Shown one piece after another: positions 8,677 to 16,345 of a DNA stretch of 64,000 bases. The stretch's first letter is position 1, and each line of letters begins with the position of its first letter. The stretch covers positions 1 through 64,000 of the forward strand of contig NZ_JBGTYY010000009.1 of assembly GCF_041807705.1 (NCBI RefSeq), written 5' to 3'. Position numbers and translations under genes: made by a program. The notes under the pieces are model-generated. The model was not told where the DNA came from. It saw nothing but the letters and a program-made list of their open reading frames with translations, and ran no database searches. Source of the DNA: Mannheimia sp041807705 (GTDB taxonomy: Bacteria > Pseudomonadota > Gammaproteobacteria > Enterobacterales > Pasteurellaceae).

Positions 8677-9999
8677 CTACAAAATAAAGCGACTTAAATC
8701 TTCGTTTTCCACCACGTCATTTAAGGCTTCAGAAACGTAATTTTCATCAATTACAATCTTCTCGCCACGACGTTCACTTGCATCGAAAGAGATACCGTCC
8801 ATCAAGCGTTCAAGCACAGTGTGTAAACGTCTTGCCCCGATGTTTTCGGTTTTCTCGTTCACACGGAATGCACTTTCCGCAATGCGGCTAATCCCCTCTT
8901 TGGTAAACTCAATTTCAACGCCTTCGGTTTTCATTAGCTCACGATATTGTAGCGTTAATGAAGCGTTCGGCTCGGTTAAAATTCGCTCGAAATCTTCTTT
9001 GGTTAGCGATTTTAATTCTACACGAATTGGTAAACGCCCTTGTAACTCTGGCAATAAATCTGATGGACGAGCCACTTGGAACGCACCCGAGCAGATAAAT
9101 AGAATGTGGTCGGTTTTCACCATACCGTGTTTGGTGTTTACCGTTGATCCTTCGATGATTGGCAGTAAATCACGCTGCACCCCTTCACGAGAAACATCGC
9201 CGCCTGAGTGTTCGCCTTTTTTACAGATCTTATCGATCTCATCAATAAACACGATCCCGTGCTGTTCTACCGCTTCGATCGCTTGCTGTTTTAGCTCTTC
9301 AGGATTAACCAATTTTGCCGCTTCTTCGTCTAGCATAATTTTTAACGCATCTTTAATTTTCATTTTGCGTTTTTTGGTTTTGTTTGGCGACATTCCCTCA
9401 AATAAAGATTGAAGTTGTGAGGTCATCTCTTCCATACCCGGTGGGGTCATAATTTCTACACTCACTTGAGCGGCAACATCAATTTCGATCTCTTTATCGT
9501 CTAGTTGACCTTCACGCAATTTTTTGCGGAATGTTTGGCGGGTGGAATTATTATCTGATTCCTGCACATTTCCCCACTGATCTTTCGCAGGTGGTAATAA
9601 CACATCTAAAATGCGATCTTCCGCCGCATCTTGGGCTCGCATTTTATTTTTTTCGACCGCTTGTTGGCGGACTAATTTCATCGACACATCAGCTAGATCA
9701 CGGATAATCGAATCCACTTCTTTACCCACATAGCCCACTTCAGTGAATTTGGTTGCCTCAACTTTGATAAACGGGGCATTGGCAAGTTTCGCCAAACGGC
9801 GGGCAATTTCGGTTTTACCCACACCCGTTGGACCAATCATTAAAATATTTTTTGGGGTTACTTCTTGGCGAAGATCTTCAGGTAATTGCATTCTTCTCCA
9901 GCGGTTACGCAATGCGATTGCCACCGCACGTTTTGCATCTTTTTGTCCGATAATATGAGCGTCTAATTCAGAGACGATTTCACGAGGGGTCATTGACAT
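8677..9999 (-). CDS. hslU: ATP-dependent protease ATPase subunit HslU
   Basis: AAA+ unfoldase (ClpY) that forms a hexameric ring on the HslV peptidase and feeds it unfolded substrates in the cytoplasm. The 440 residues match the family (E. coli 443). Visible motifs: MTPREIVSELD start region, Walker A GPTGVGKTE (about 57-65), pore loop GYVGKEVD, the inserted I-domain (about 110-240), Walker B IVFIDEIDKI, and the sensor/C-terminal part ending SRFIL, the tail that docks into HslV. It lies downstream of hslV on the same strand, but a 118-bp palindromic repeat sits between them, so coupling may be altered. Confidence 0.97.
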   Translation of the reverse strand: MSMTPREIVSELDAHIIGQKDAKRAVAIALRNRWRRMQLPEDLRQEVTPKNILMIGPTGVGKTEIARRLAKLANAPFIKVEATKFTEVGYVGKEVDSIIRDLADVSMKLVRQQAVEKNKMRAQDAAEDRILDVLLPPAKDQWGNVQESDNNSTRQTFRKKLREGQLDDKEIEIDVAAQVSVEIMTPPGMEEMTSQLQSLFEGMSPNKTKKRKMKIKDALKIMLDEEAAKLVNPEELKQQAIEAVEQHGIVFIDEIDKICKKGEHSGGDVSREGVQRDLLPIIEGSTVNTKHGMVKTDHILFICSGAFQVARPSDLLPELQGRLPIRVELKSLTKEDFERILTEPNASLTLQYRELMKTEGVEIEFTKEGISRIAESAFRVNEKTENIGARRLHTVLERLMDGISFDASERRGEKIVIDENYVSEALNDVVENEDLSRFIL

Positions 10000-10018
10000 A
10001 TATTTTGTTCCTTATTAA

Positions 10019-10136
10019 GTAGTTCCCCTCTTTAGAAAAGAGGGGTTAGGGGAGATTTGATGACAATTTTAAAATTCCGTATGAGGATCAGTTACTTCTG
10101 CCAAATCTCCCCCTGCCCCTCTTTGCTAAAGAGGGG
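10019..10136. repeat. REP-like palindromic element between hslV and hslU
   Basis: Two 21-bp near-perfect palindromes (10025-10045 and 10116-10136, both of the form CCCCTCTTT-n-AAAGAGGGG) each carry a tail reading (T/C)AGGGG(G)AGATTTG. The tails point inwards, towards one another. A related pair occurs at 45246-45432. The shared tails and repeated copies show a dispersed element; the class (REP, BIME or MITE) is not settled. On RNA, the outer palindromes would form strong hairpins within the hslVU message. Confidence 0.8.
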
Positions 10137-10145
10137 ATTAAAAAT

Positions 10146-10667
10146 TTAAATCTCTTCCACAACGTGATTGTGGTTGCTGTAAATATCAATATCGCCAGCA
10201 ATTTTTAAGGCTTCGGCAACAATCTCTTTTGCCGATAAATTGTTTTCTGTGCGAAGTAACGCAAGAGCAGCTGCCTTAGCGTAGTTTCCGCCGGAGCCGA
10301 TAGCCAGTACATCTTGTTCGGGTTCAATTACATCGCCTGAGCCTGAAACCAGTAAGAACTCGCTTTCATTTGCCACGATCATCATCGCTTCTAAACGGCG
10401 TAAAGCACGCTCGGTACGCCACTCTTTTGCCAGTTCTACCGCAGATTTCACTAAATGACCTTGATGTAATTCTAGCTTTTTCTCAAATAAATCACGCAAA
10501 ATAAAGGCATCAGCAGTTGAGCCTGCAAAGCCTGTAACCACTTTGTCTTTATATAAACGGCGAACTTTGCGCACTGTGCCTTTTTCAATGCAGTTTCCGA
10601 GTGTTGCCTGACCATCGCCGCCGATAGCCACTTTTCCATCTTTTCGCACGCATACAATCGTTGTCAT
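10146..10667 (-). CDS. hslV: ATP-dependent protease peptidase subunit HslV
   Basis: Threonine peptidase (ClpQ) that forms a double hexamer capped by HslU. The 173-residue length is normal. The protein begins MTTIVCVRKDGKV; removal of Met1 exposes catalytic Thr2. Conserved GGDGQATLG, GFAGSTADAF and the GSGGNYAKAAALAL segment are present. It has its own start region upstream (10668-10760) and is the first gene of hslV-hslU-virK. Confidence 0.97.
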   Translation of the reverse strand: MTTIVCVRKDGKVAIGGDGQATLGNCIEKGTVRKVRRLYKDKVVTGFAGSTADAFILRDLFEKKLELHQGHLVKSAVELAKEWRTERALRRLEAMMIVANESEFLLVSGSGDVIEPEQDVLAIGSGGNYAKAAALALLRTENNLSAKEIVAEALKIAGDIDIYSNHNHVVEEI

Positions 10668-10758
10668 TTTAAATCCTTCTTTTTAGAAAACTTTCGCTTA
10701 TATGGGGATCATTCTCTACATTTCAATTACAAGCGGTCGTTTTTGCTGAATTTTTTAC

Positions 10759-10785
10759 AAAAAAATAGCTTGAATTTCTTCAAGC
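10759..10785 (-). terminator. Terminator of the cytochrome b561 gene
   Basis: GCTTGAA at 10768-10774 pairs with TTCAAGC at 10779-10785; on the minus strand the hairpin is followed by a run of T. It lies 15 bases past the cytochrome gene stop. Confidence 0.7.
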
Positions 10786-10799
10786 CATCTTATTTTATG

Positions 10800-11303
10800 T
10801 TAGTGGGTCATACGGTTTAAAATCTTTTTACCTTTGATTTGGTGGTAAATCGCCATCACAATATGACCAGCCGATAACACAAACAATGCCCACGCTAGTT
10901 CTCCGTGAAAATTGTTGCCAAGATTTACCGCCCATTCGATTTTTTCGGCTGAACCTTCCATCACATTCACGCCAAATACTTCTAACGGGCCTCGTGCTGC
11001 ACCGTATTGGCGAATTAAAGCGATTGTAGGAACTGCAATCATTAAAACATAAAGAGCAAAATGCCCTAAAGTAACAAAAATATTATCAGGTTCTGGGCGG
11101 TTATTGCGGTTGATGATTGCCCAAATCACACGAATGATGATGAGCAACATTAAAATCGCCCCAACAGATTTGTGATAAGGCAGCCATTCACGAAACGCTT
11201 CTCCCTGAAGCCCTGTATAAAGCATAAAACCAAAGCAAATTGCCATTGCCCAATGTAACGTACGGCTAATTGTACCGTAAACTTGTGAATTGTCTGAACG
11301 CAT
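10800..11303 (-). CDS. Cytochrome b561
   Basis: Small di-haem membrane cytochrome of the CybB family, which exchanges electrons with ubiquinol (superoxide:quinone oxidoreductase activity is reported for the E. coli protein). The start chosen is the ATG at 11301-11303 (MRSDNSQVYG) with an AGGA Shine-Dalgarno, giving 167 residues; 13 upstream codons are rejected. Four membrane helices are visible, with histidines in LHWAMA, YHKSVGA, FHGELAW and GHIVMAIYH as candidate haem ligands. It is a single gene with its own terminator. Confidence 0.88.
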   Translation of the reverse strand: MRSDNSQVYGTISRTLHWAMAICFGFMLYTGLQGEAFREWLPYHKSVGAILMLLIIIRVIWAIINRNNRPEPDNIFVTLGHFALYVLMIAVPTIALIRQYGAARGPLEVFGVNVMEGSAEKIEWAVNLGNNFHGELAWALFVLSAGHIVMAIYHQIKGKKILNRMTH

Positions 11304-11376
11304 AAATTTTCCTAGTAAATGTTTGGGGCGAAGTATAATCAAAAAAATAATTTCGTACAGATTTTATTCTCGATTA

Positions 11377-12108
11377 TTACAATTTTTTACTCAACACCAT
11401 TCCTTGCGGTTTACCATTTTCTAATTGTATTTCGACTTTATAGGTTAAAACTTTCACATTTTGATGTTGAGCGTTCTCAAGCAATGCTGCGTATTTAGGG
11501 TCGATCTGTTTTGCGACCTCAAACTTATCAATACCTGTGTGCAAAATAGCGAAAAAAATGACCGCTTGTTGCCCTTCTCCAGCAATCTTTGTGAGCTCTC
11601 GTAAGTGCTTTTGCCCTCGTTCGGTTTTCGCATCAGGGAACATTCCAACCCCATTTTCAGTTAAAAGAGTGGTGGACTTCACTTCCACAAAGCAATCCTG
11701 CAAGCGGTCAGATTTTAGTAAAAAATCGACACGGCTGTTTTCGCTACCATATTTTTGTTCGGGCAGAATGTGTTGATAATCGGCAAGCTCGCTAATCCAC
11801 TGATTTTCCAATGCTTCTTGTACCAGTTGATTTGCCCTTAGCGTATTCACACAAATAAAATCGCCTGTTTGGGTTTGGGTTTGGGTTTGGGTTTGGGTTT
11901 GGGTAAGCTCCCAAGTGTGGGTATATTTACGTTTGGGGTTATCAGAGGTAGAAAACCACACCCTATCGCCCACATTTGCACAGCCTATCATCGCCCCTGT
12001 ATTCGGGCAGTGAATAGTAATTTGCTCGCCATTAGCGAGTTGGATATCGGCAAGAAAACGTTTATAACGGCGAAGTAAAATGCCGCTGGAAAGAGGTGGA
12101 AACTGCAT
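11377..12108 (-). CDS. sfsA: SfsA family DNA-binding / nuclease-fold protein
   Basis: SfsA, originally named as a sugar-fermentation stimulation protein that binds DNA. It has an N-terminal OB-like domain and a C-terminal restriction-endonuclease-like fold. The start MQFPPLSSGILLRRYKRF is typical. Conserved nuclease-like residues occur in ENSRVDFLL and FVEVKSTTL. The unusual feature is a run of alternating Thr-Gln (about 70-82), encoded by six TTTGGG units on the plus strand. The total, 243 residues, is slightly longer than the usual 230-240. The mazEF-like pair is upstream on the same strand. Confidence 0.93.
   Translation of the reverse strand: MQFPPLSSGILLRRYKRFLADIQLANGEQITIHCPNTGAMIGCANVGDRVWFSTSDNPKRKYTHTWELTQTQTQTQTQTQTGDFICVNTLRANQLVQEALENQWISELADYQHILPEQKYGSENSRVDFLLKSDRLQDCFVEVKSTTLLTENGVGMFPDAKTERGQKHLRELTKIAGEGQQAVIFFAILHTGIDKFEVAKQIDPKYAALLENAQHQNVKVLTYKVEIQLENGKPQGMVLSKKL
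11868..11904. repeat. Hexanucleotide tandem repeat (TTTGGG)6 inside sfsA
   Basis: Six exact TTTGGG units run from 11868 to 11903. On the coding strand they read as alternating Thr and Gln codons. Because the unit is six bases, gain or loss of copies would change only the length of the Thr-Gln stretch and never the frame. Confidence 0.95.
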
Positions 12109-12146
12109 TGGTAAAAAATCCTGTAAATATGACCGCTTGTAGAAAG

Positions 12147-12470
12147 CTACTCTGCAAACATTTCTTGCAATACAGAGAGCAATTTGGATAGGGTTCGGCT
12201 GTCAAGCTCCCCAAGTTTTTTGACTAAGCGAGCTTTATCCACCACACGAATTTGTTCGGGCAAAATCAAGCCCGATTTCCCTTGAAAATCAACAGGAATA
12301 CGGAAAGGGGCTGGGCGGCTTCCTGTTGTCATGGGTGCGATAAGGGCGGTGCGTAAATGGTTGTGAATTTCTGGCGGAGAAACAATCACACAAGGACGAG
12401 TTTTTTGTATTTCACTGCCGATGGTTGGGTCAAGATTGATTAAATAAATATCGCCTCTTACCATACCCAT
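12147..12470 (-). CDS. MazF/PemK family toxin (endoribonuclease)
   Basis: Toxin of a type II toxin-antitoxin pair, expected to cut mRNA at short motifs in the cytoplasm. The 107 residues show the PemK fold signatures: RGDIYLINLDPTIGSE at the start, KTRPCVIVSP, the catalytic-loop region LIAPMTTGSRPAPFR, and the late LDSRTLSKLLSVLQEMF helix. The start at 12470 overlaps the antitoxin gene by 13 bases; an in-frame ATG two codons further in is also possible. It lies between sfsA and the transporter gene at 12733-13614. A chromosomal role or plasmid origin cannot be told from the sequence. Confidence 0.92.
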   Translation of the reverse strand: MGMVRGDIYLINLDPTIGSEIQKTRPCVIVSPPEIHNHLRTALIAPMTTGSRPAPFRIPVDFQGKSGLILPEQIRVVDKARLVKKLGELDSRTLSKLLSVLQEMFAE

Positions 12471-12697
12471 TCGTCCTCAATATCATCAGGAAAATCAAGT
12501 AATTGATCGTCATTATGTTGTGCTATTTGCTGTGCAGCAACCGCCCACCCAGCACGGGAAGATTTGGGAGCAGAAAGCACAATTTTATTATCTTCTACTT
12601 TCATATCGAGCCTATCTTCTAAGCCCAACTGCAATAAAACTGCTTTTGGAATAATAACCGCTTGGGAATTACCGACTTTGCGTAACGTTACCTGCAT
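12458..12697 (-). CDS. MazE/AbrB family antitoxin
   Basis: Antitoxin that neutralises the overlapping MazF-like toxin and probably represses its own promoter. The 79 residues have an N-terminal swapped-hairpin DNA-binding domain (VTLRKVGNSQAVIIPKAVL, with the typical GNS and IPK elements) and an acidic C-terminal tail (DFPDDIEDEWVW), which normally lies along the toxin surface. The upstream 35 bases before the EamA stop are AT-rich and could hold the promoter. Confidence 0.92.
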   Translation of the reverse strand: MQVTLRKVGNSQAVIIPKAVLLQLGLEDRLDMKVEDNKIVLSAPKSSRAGWAVAAQQIAQHNDDQLLDFPDDIEDEWVW

Positions 12698-12732
12698 ATC
12701 GCCTCCTTATGTAATAACAAAGTTATTATAGT

Positions 12733-13614
12733 TTATTGAGCAGTGTTACTCAATCGCTGATATTTTTTCATCATCGGCAAGAATACCGAAAGTAATGCGG
12801 TGCAAATTACGATAATAATGCCAATCCAAGTGATAAGGCTTAGTTGCTCCGATAAAAAGACTAATGCCATTAACAACCCGAACACAGGCTCAAGGGCGAG
12901 CAAAATACCAGCGAGAATAGGGGAAGATTGGCTAATGCCTTTGTTCCAGAGTAACATTGCCAGCAGACTACAAATGATGCCAAGATAAGCCACGCTTGCC
13001 CAAGCCGAAAGGCTTGTTGGTAATTGCCAATCTGTTGTAAACAGTAAGGTAATAGGTAATGCGGTTATTGCACCTTGAACTAACATCACATAAGTTAAAT
13101 CTGTGACTTTAACGGATTGTAAAATGTCTTTACTGAGATACATTCCGACAATAAAACTCAAACTGCCTAAGGTGACGAGCAATAGCCCTAGTACATTGAT
13201 TGAACCGTTGTCATCGCTTCCTGCCGCCATAATGAGAATACCTACGCAGGCGAATAAACTTAAGATAAAATCGAGCCTTGTTGCCTGTTTTTTAAAGCAG
13301 AAATAGCCCATTAATACCGTTAAAAGCGGATTTAGCCCGAGCAATGCCACGGCACTCGCCGCAGAGGTTAATTTTAAGCCTGAAAATTGTAATATCACAC
13401 AAAGTGGTAAAGTGAGGAAACTGACCAGCCACACTTTCAGGCTATGCTTTTTAGGGATTTTGGTATAAACACGCACAACAAACGGGAATGCCACTAATGC
13501 AGCAAAAGTAAGCCGAATTTGCATAATCTGAATAGGATCAAACTCTGCAACCGCAAATTTCCCAACAATAAAGGAACTCGCCCAAATCAACACAGCAATA
13601 AGTAAATACGCCAT
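12733..13614 (-). CDS. EamA/DMT superfamily transporter
   Basis: Inner-membrane drug/metabolite transporter of the EamA type, substrate unknown. The 293 residues contain ten hydrophobic segments in two repeats of five (opening WASSFIVGKFAVAEFDPIQ and a second copy around LLLVTLGSLSFIVGMYLS). It begins immediately after the stop codon of the frameshifted VOC gene (2-base spacing, same strand), so the two were probably one operon. Confidence 0.85.
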   Translation of the reverse strand: MAYLLIAVLIWASSFIVGKFAVAEFDPIQIMQIRLTFAALVAFPFVVRVYTKIPKKHSLKVWLVSFLTLPLCVILQFSGLKLTSAASAVALLGLNPLLTVLMGYFCFKKQATRLDFILSLFACVGILIMAAGSDDNGSINVLGLLLVTLGSLSFIVGMYLSKDILQSVKVTDLTYVMLVQGAITALPITLLFTTDWQLPTSLSAWASVAYLGIICSLLAMLLWNKGISQSSPILAGILLALEPVFGLLMALVFLSEQLSLITWIGIIIVICTALLSVFLPMMKKYQRLSNTAQ

Positions 13615-14018
13615 TTACACCTCATAAAACTCTAATGGTAAATCATCAGGATCACGAAAAAAGGTAAAGCGTTTGCCTGTTACCTCATCGACCCGAATAC
13701 CCTCGTGCGGTAAATTATGTTGCTCTAAAAAAGCAATAGCTTGCTCAATGCTTTCCACTTTGAATGCCAAATGGCGTAGCCCGCAAGTTTCAGGTGAGGT
13801 AAAGCGAGGTGGCGTAACAGGAAAACTAAATAATTCAATTTGCGAGCCGTCTGCAAAACGTAAATCGAGCTTGTAGCTGCTGCGTTCTGAGCGGTAAGTT
13901 TCCTCATAATTTCCGCCCCTAAAATCTGGGGGTAGAAATGTTTGGATTTTCCGTAATCGGAAACAATTAACGCAACGTGGTGAAAACCTAAAATGGGAGG
14001 TATAAGAGAATATTTCAT
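13615..14018 (-). pseudogene. VOC/glyoxalase-like protein, frameshifted
   Basis: A gene of the small VOC metalloprotein family (YaeR-like). It begins MKYSLIPPILGFHHVALIVS, with the conserved HHVALIVSD and the first metal histidine, then shifts frame at about 13901-13905 (ATG AGG AAA instead of reading on to ETYRSERSSYKLDLRF). After the shift the normal sequence continues in the other frame (FADGSQIELFSF, CGLRHLAFKVE, KRFTFFRDPDDLPLEFYE) to a TAA at 13615-13617. Loss of one base explains this. Everything else is intact, so the break is recent or a sequence error. Confidence 0.85.
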
Positions 14019-14141
14019 CGGTATCTTTTAGTCCTTTTTGAGAAAAATTTAGTCAATTAATACATCATATTGAAAAAGCCATTATTTGGGCTCCCAAAAT
14101 ATGTATATCAAATATCGCTTTTTTCTTGGCAAAGTATTGCA

Positions 14142-14178
14142 TTTTTTTTTTTTACAATACTGAAAATTTAACTATAAA
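14142..14178 (+). promoter_or_regulatory. Promoter with adjoining T12 tract for the lipoprotein pair
   Basis: TTTACA at 14151-14156 and TATAAA at 14173-14178 are separated by 16 bases, a good sigma-70 pair about 50 bases before the first lipoprotein ATG. The first three bases of the -35 box are the end of a run of twelve T (14142-14153). That run sits in the loop of a 7-bp inverted repeat (AGTATTG 14133-14139, CAATACT 14155-14161). Confidence 0.5.
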
Positions 14179-14229
14179 TTTTAAATGTGGATTTAATAAC
14201 CAACATTATAATAAAACTTGAGGTTTTTT

Positions 14230-14487
14230 ATGAAAAAACTACTTATTTCTTTAGCTATTTCACTCCCCCTATTAACTGCATGTGCCCCAAGCTATATGCC
14301 TAGTGATGCTGAAATCGCAGAACGTCGAGCAAGAGTTCGTGCATTAGATAATGAAGATTACCAAATTCAACGTCAACGTCGCCAAGATGCTATTCAGGAT
14401 TTAGGAACAATTCAGATGAATGAAGCAGAGGCAATCAATAAATCTTACGAAAATCGTAGCAGACAAACGATTAATATTTTCCGTTAA
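14230..14487 (+). CDS. Small predicted lipoprotein
   Basis: I do not recognise a named family. The ATG at 14230 follows an AGG Shine-Dalgarno seven bases upstream; a TTG four codons earlier is less likely. The 85 residues start with a lipoprotein signal (MKKLLISLAISLPLLTAC, lipidation at the Cys of LTAC), then a charged, Arg-rich helical region with the motif SDAEIAERRARVRALD. No Asp follows the Cys, so outer-membrane sorting is expected. It is followed 17 bases later by a second small lipoprotein with a similar DAE(I/L)A motif, which suggests an operon. Confidence 0.75.
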   Translation: MKKLLISLAISLPLLTACAPSYMPSDAEIAERRARVRALDNEDYQIQRQRRQDAIQDLGTIQMNEAEAINKSYENRSRQTINIFR

Positions 14488-14504
14488 TTTTAGAGGTTTT
14501 TAAT

Positions 14505-14774
14505 ATGAAAAAATTTGTTGCAACATTAGCTCTTTCTCTATTTCTGGTAGGCTGTGCAAATAATCAAGACATTTTGGCAAAACGTGGCTCAAATGCCTCA
14601 TTAATTACCGATGCTGAACTGGCTCAAGCAAGAAAACAGCGTGCGAATGAAGTTGAAGAGCGTCAAGCTCAAACAGAACAAGCTGCCGGTATTGCAGGTA
14701 CTGTGATTATGGGAGCTGGGGCAGTGGGTGCAGCAGCTGGTGCAGTACATTCAGTAATGAGTATTTTTAAATAG
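14505..14774 (+). CDS. Small glycine-zipper lipoprotein
   Basis: Not assigned to a named family. The 89 residues begin with a lipoprotein signal ending FLVGC (lipidated Cys at about 17), continue with a charged stretch (TDAELAQARKQRANEVEERQ) that resembles the preceding gene, and end with a Gly/Ala-rich membrane-active segment (GIAGTVIMGAGAVGAAAG). The spacing behind the upstream lipoprotein gene and the shared terminator at 14793-14825 indicate a two-gene operon. A cell-envelope role is inferred. Confidence 0.75.
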   Translation: MKKFVATLALSLFLVGCANNQDILAKRGSNASLITDAELAQARKQRANEVEERQAQTEQAAGIAGTVIMGAGAVGAAAGAVHSVMSIFK

Positions 14775-14792
14775 GCTTTAGAATTGGAATTG

Positions 14793-14825
14793 AAGCGGCT
14801 TTAACTTAAAGTTAAGCCGCTTTTT
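14793..14825 (+). terminator. Terminator of the lipoprotein operon
   Basis: A long inverted repeat (AAGCGGCTTTAACT ... AGTTAAGCCGCTT) is closed by a 3-base loop and followed by TTTTT. Confidence 0.9.
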
Positions 14826-14907
14826 ATTTGCCTGTATTTTGTAAAATTTTTGGTAAAACTGACCGCTTGCAGTATGATAATTTATTTTCCCGATTTCAAG
14901 ATTTTTA

Positions 14908-16047
14908 ATGAACAGCAATTCCCCATTTCCTTTAGCGAAAGCAAAAGCTTCCGATCCGTTTGCTAACGATGTTTTAGCTTGGTTTGAGCAATATGGGCGG
15001 AAACATTTACCTTGGCAGCAAAATAAAACCCTGTATCAGGTTTGGTTGTCGGAGGTAATGTTGCAACAAACTCAAGTTGCAACAGTTATTCCTTATTTTG
15101 CACGTTTTATGGAACGATTTCCCACCGTAATTGACTTAGCTAATGGCTCTATTGATGAAGTGCTGCATTTATGGACGGGCTTGGGCTATTACGCACGGGC
15201 AAGAAACTTGCATAAAGCAGCACAGCAAATTCGAGATGAATTTGGCGGCGAATTCCCTACTGCATTTGATGATGTATTGGCATTATCCGGTGTGGGGAGA
15301 AGCACGGCAGGGGCGATTTTATCTTCAGTATTAGATGCTCCTCACCCCATTTTAGATGGCAATGTGAAACGTGTGTTAAGCCGCTATTTTGCGGTGGAAG
15401 GCTGGGCTGGTGAAAAAGCGGTTGAAAACCAACTTTGGCAGTTAAGCGAAAGCGTTACACCAACCGAGAGAGTAGCAGATTTTAACCAAGCAATGATGGA
15501 TTTAGGGGCGATGATTTGTACTCACACCAAACCTAAATGTCTGCTCTGCCCATTACAAGAACATTGCCAAACTAATGCAATGCAGGCGTGGGATAAATTC
15601 CCAGCCAAGAAACCGAAGAAAACGCTCCCCGAACGCCAAACCTATTTTTTAATTCTGAAAAATGGCTCAAAAGTGTTGTTACAAAAACGGGAAGCAAAAG
15701 GCATTTGGGGTGGATTATTTTCCTTTCCACAATTTGAAAGTTTAGAGGCACTTAAGCGGTCAGATTTAGCAGAAAATTTACAAATTTCGCAAAAATTAAC
15801 GACTTTTAGACACACATTTAGCCATTTTCATTTAGATATCACCCCTATTTTAGTAGAAGTGAATTTGCAAAAAATTGGTGAAAACTCACCGCTTGTAGCA
15901 GAAGAAAAGGCAGGAAATTATCTCTCTACTGTATCTTCAGAGGCTGATTATTGGTATGATTTCAGCCAACAGAATGAAATAGGCTTAGCGACACCGGTTA
16001 AACGCATTTTAGATGAACTGGCGTTTAGCGTAACAAATGATAATTAA
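14908..16047 (+). CDS. mutY: Adenine DNA glycosylase MutY
   Basis: Base-excision enzyme that removes adenine mispaired with 8-oxoguanine, preventing G:C to T:A mutations. The 379 residues hold a helix-hairpin-helix with LSGVGRSTAGAIL, the catalytic Asp in PILDGNVKRVL, the [4Fe-4S] cluster cysteines in CTHTKPKCLLCPLQEHC (spacing 6-2-5), and a C-terminal MutT-like domain for 8-oxoguanine recognition (from about 235, YFLILKNGSKVLLQKRE). Ten bases separate it from yggX. The order mutY-yggX-mltC is the standard gamma-proteobacterial cluster. Confidence 0.97.
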   Translation: MNSNSPFPLAKAKASDPFANDVLAWFEQYGRKHLPWQQNKTLYQVWLSEVMLQQTQVATVIPYFARFMERFPTVIDLANGSIDEVLHLWTGLGYYARARNLHKAAQQIRDEFGGEFPTAFDDVLALSGVGRSTAGAILSSVLDAPHPILDGNVKRVLSRYFAVEGWAGEKAVENQLWQLSESVTPTERVADFNQAMMDLGAMICTHTKPKCLLCPLQEHCQTNAMQAWDKFPAKKPKKTLPERQTYFLILKNGSKVLLQKREAKGIWGGLFSFPQFESLEALKRSDLAENLQISQKLTTFRHTFSHFHLDITPILVEVNLQKIGENSPLVAEEKAGNYLSTVSSEADYWYDFSQQNEIGLATPVKRILDELAFSVTNDN

Positions 16048-16057
16048 GGATTAGATT

Positions 16058-16327
16058 ATGGCTCGTACCGTATTTTGCGAATACCTAAAACAAGATGCCG
16101 AAGGTTTAGACTTTCAACTCTATCCGGGCGAACTCGGCAAACGTATTTTTGATTCTATCAGCAAACAAGCGTGGTCTGAGTGGATCAAAAAACAGACGAT
16201 GATCGTTAATGAGAAAAAACTCAGTATGATGAATTCGGAACATCGCAAATTACTTGAAGAAGAGATGGTCAATTTCTTGTTTGAGGGTAAAGAAATCATC
16301 ATTGAAGGCTACAAGCCCGTTGAATAA
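16058..16327 (+). CDS. yggX: Probable Fe(2+)-trafficking protein YggX
   Basis: Small cytoplasmic protein that helps protect iron-sulfur clusters from oxidative damage. The 89 residues show the family start MARTVFCEYLKQ, with the conserved Cys7, then GLDFQLYPGELGKRIF and WSEWIKKQTMIVNEKKL. It is cotranscribed with mutY, whose product carries an iron-sulfur cluster. Confidence 0.96.
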   Translation: MARTVFCEYLKQDAEGLDFQLYPGELGKRIFDSISKQAWSEWIKKQTMIVNEKKLSMMNSEHRKLLEEEMVNFLFEGKEIIIEGYKPVE

Positions 16328-16345
16328 TTCAAGGTTAAATTCAAA

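Noticed and set aside
8819..9412. 197-codon open frame on the plus strand inside hslU
   Set aside because: It is antisense to a fully conserved HslU sequence, has no Shine-Dalgarno and reads as low-complexity Ser/Ile-rich protein.
11868..11904. TTTGGG repeats as telomere-like or CRISPR-like array
   Set aside because: The repeat is only 36 bases, lies in frame inside sfsA and has no spacers.
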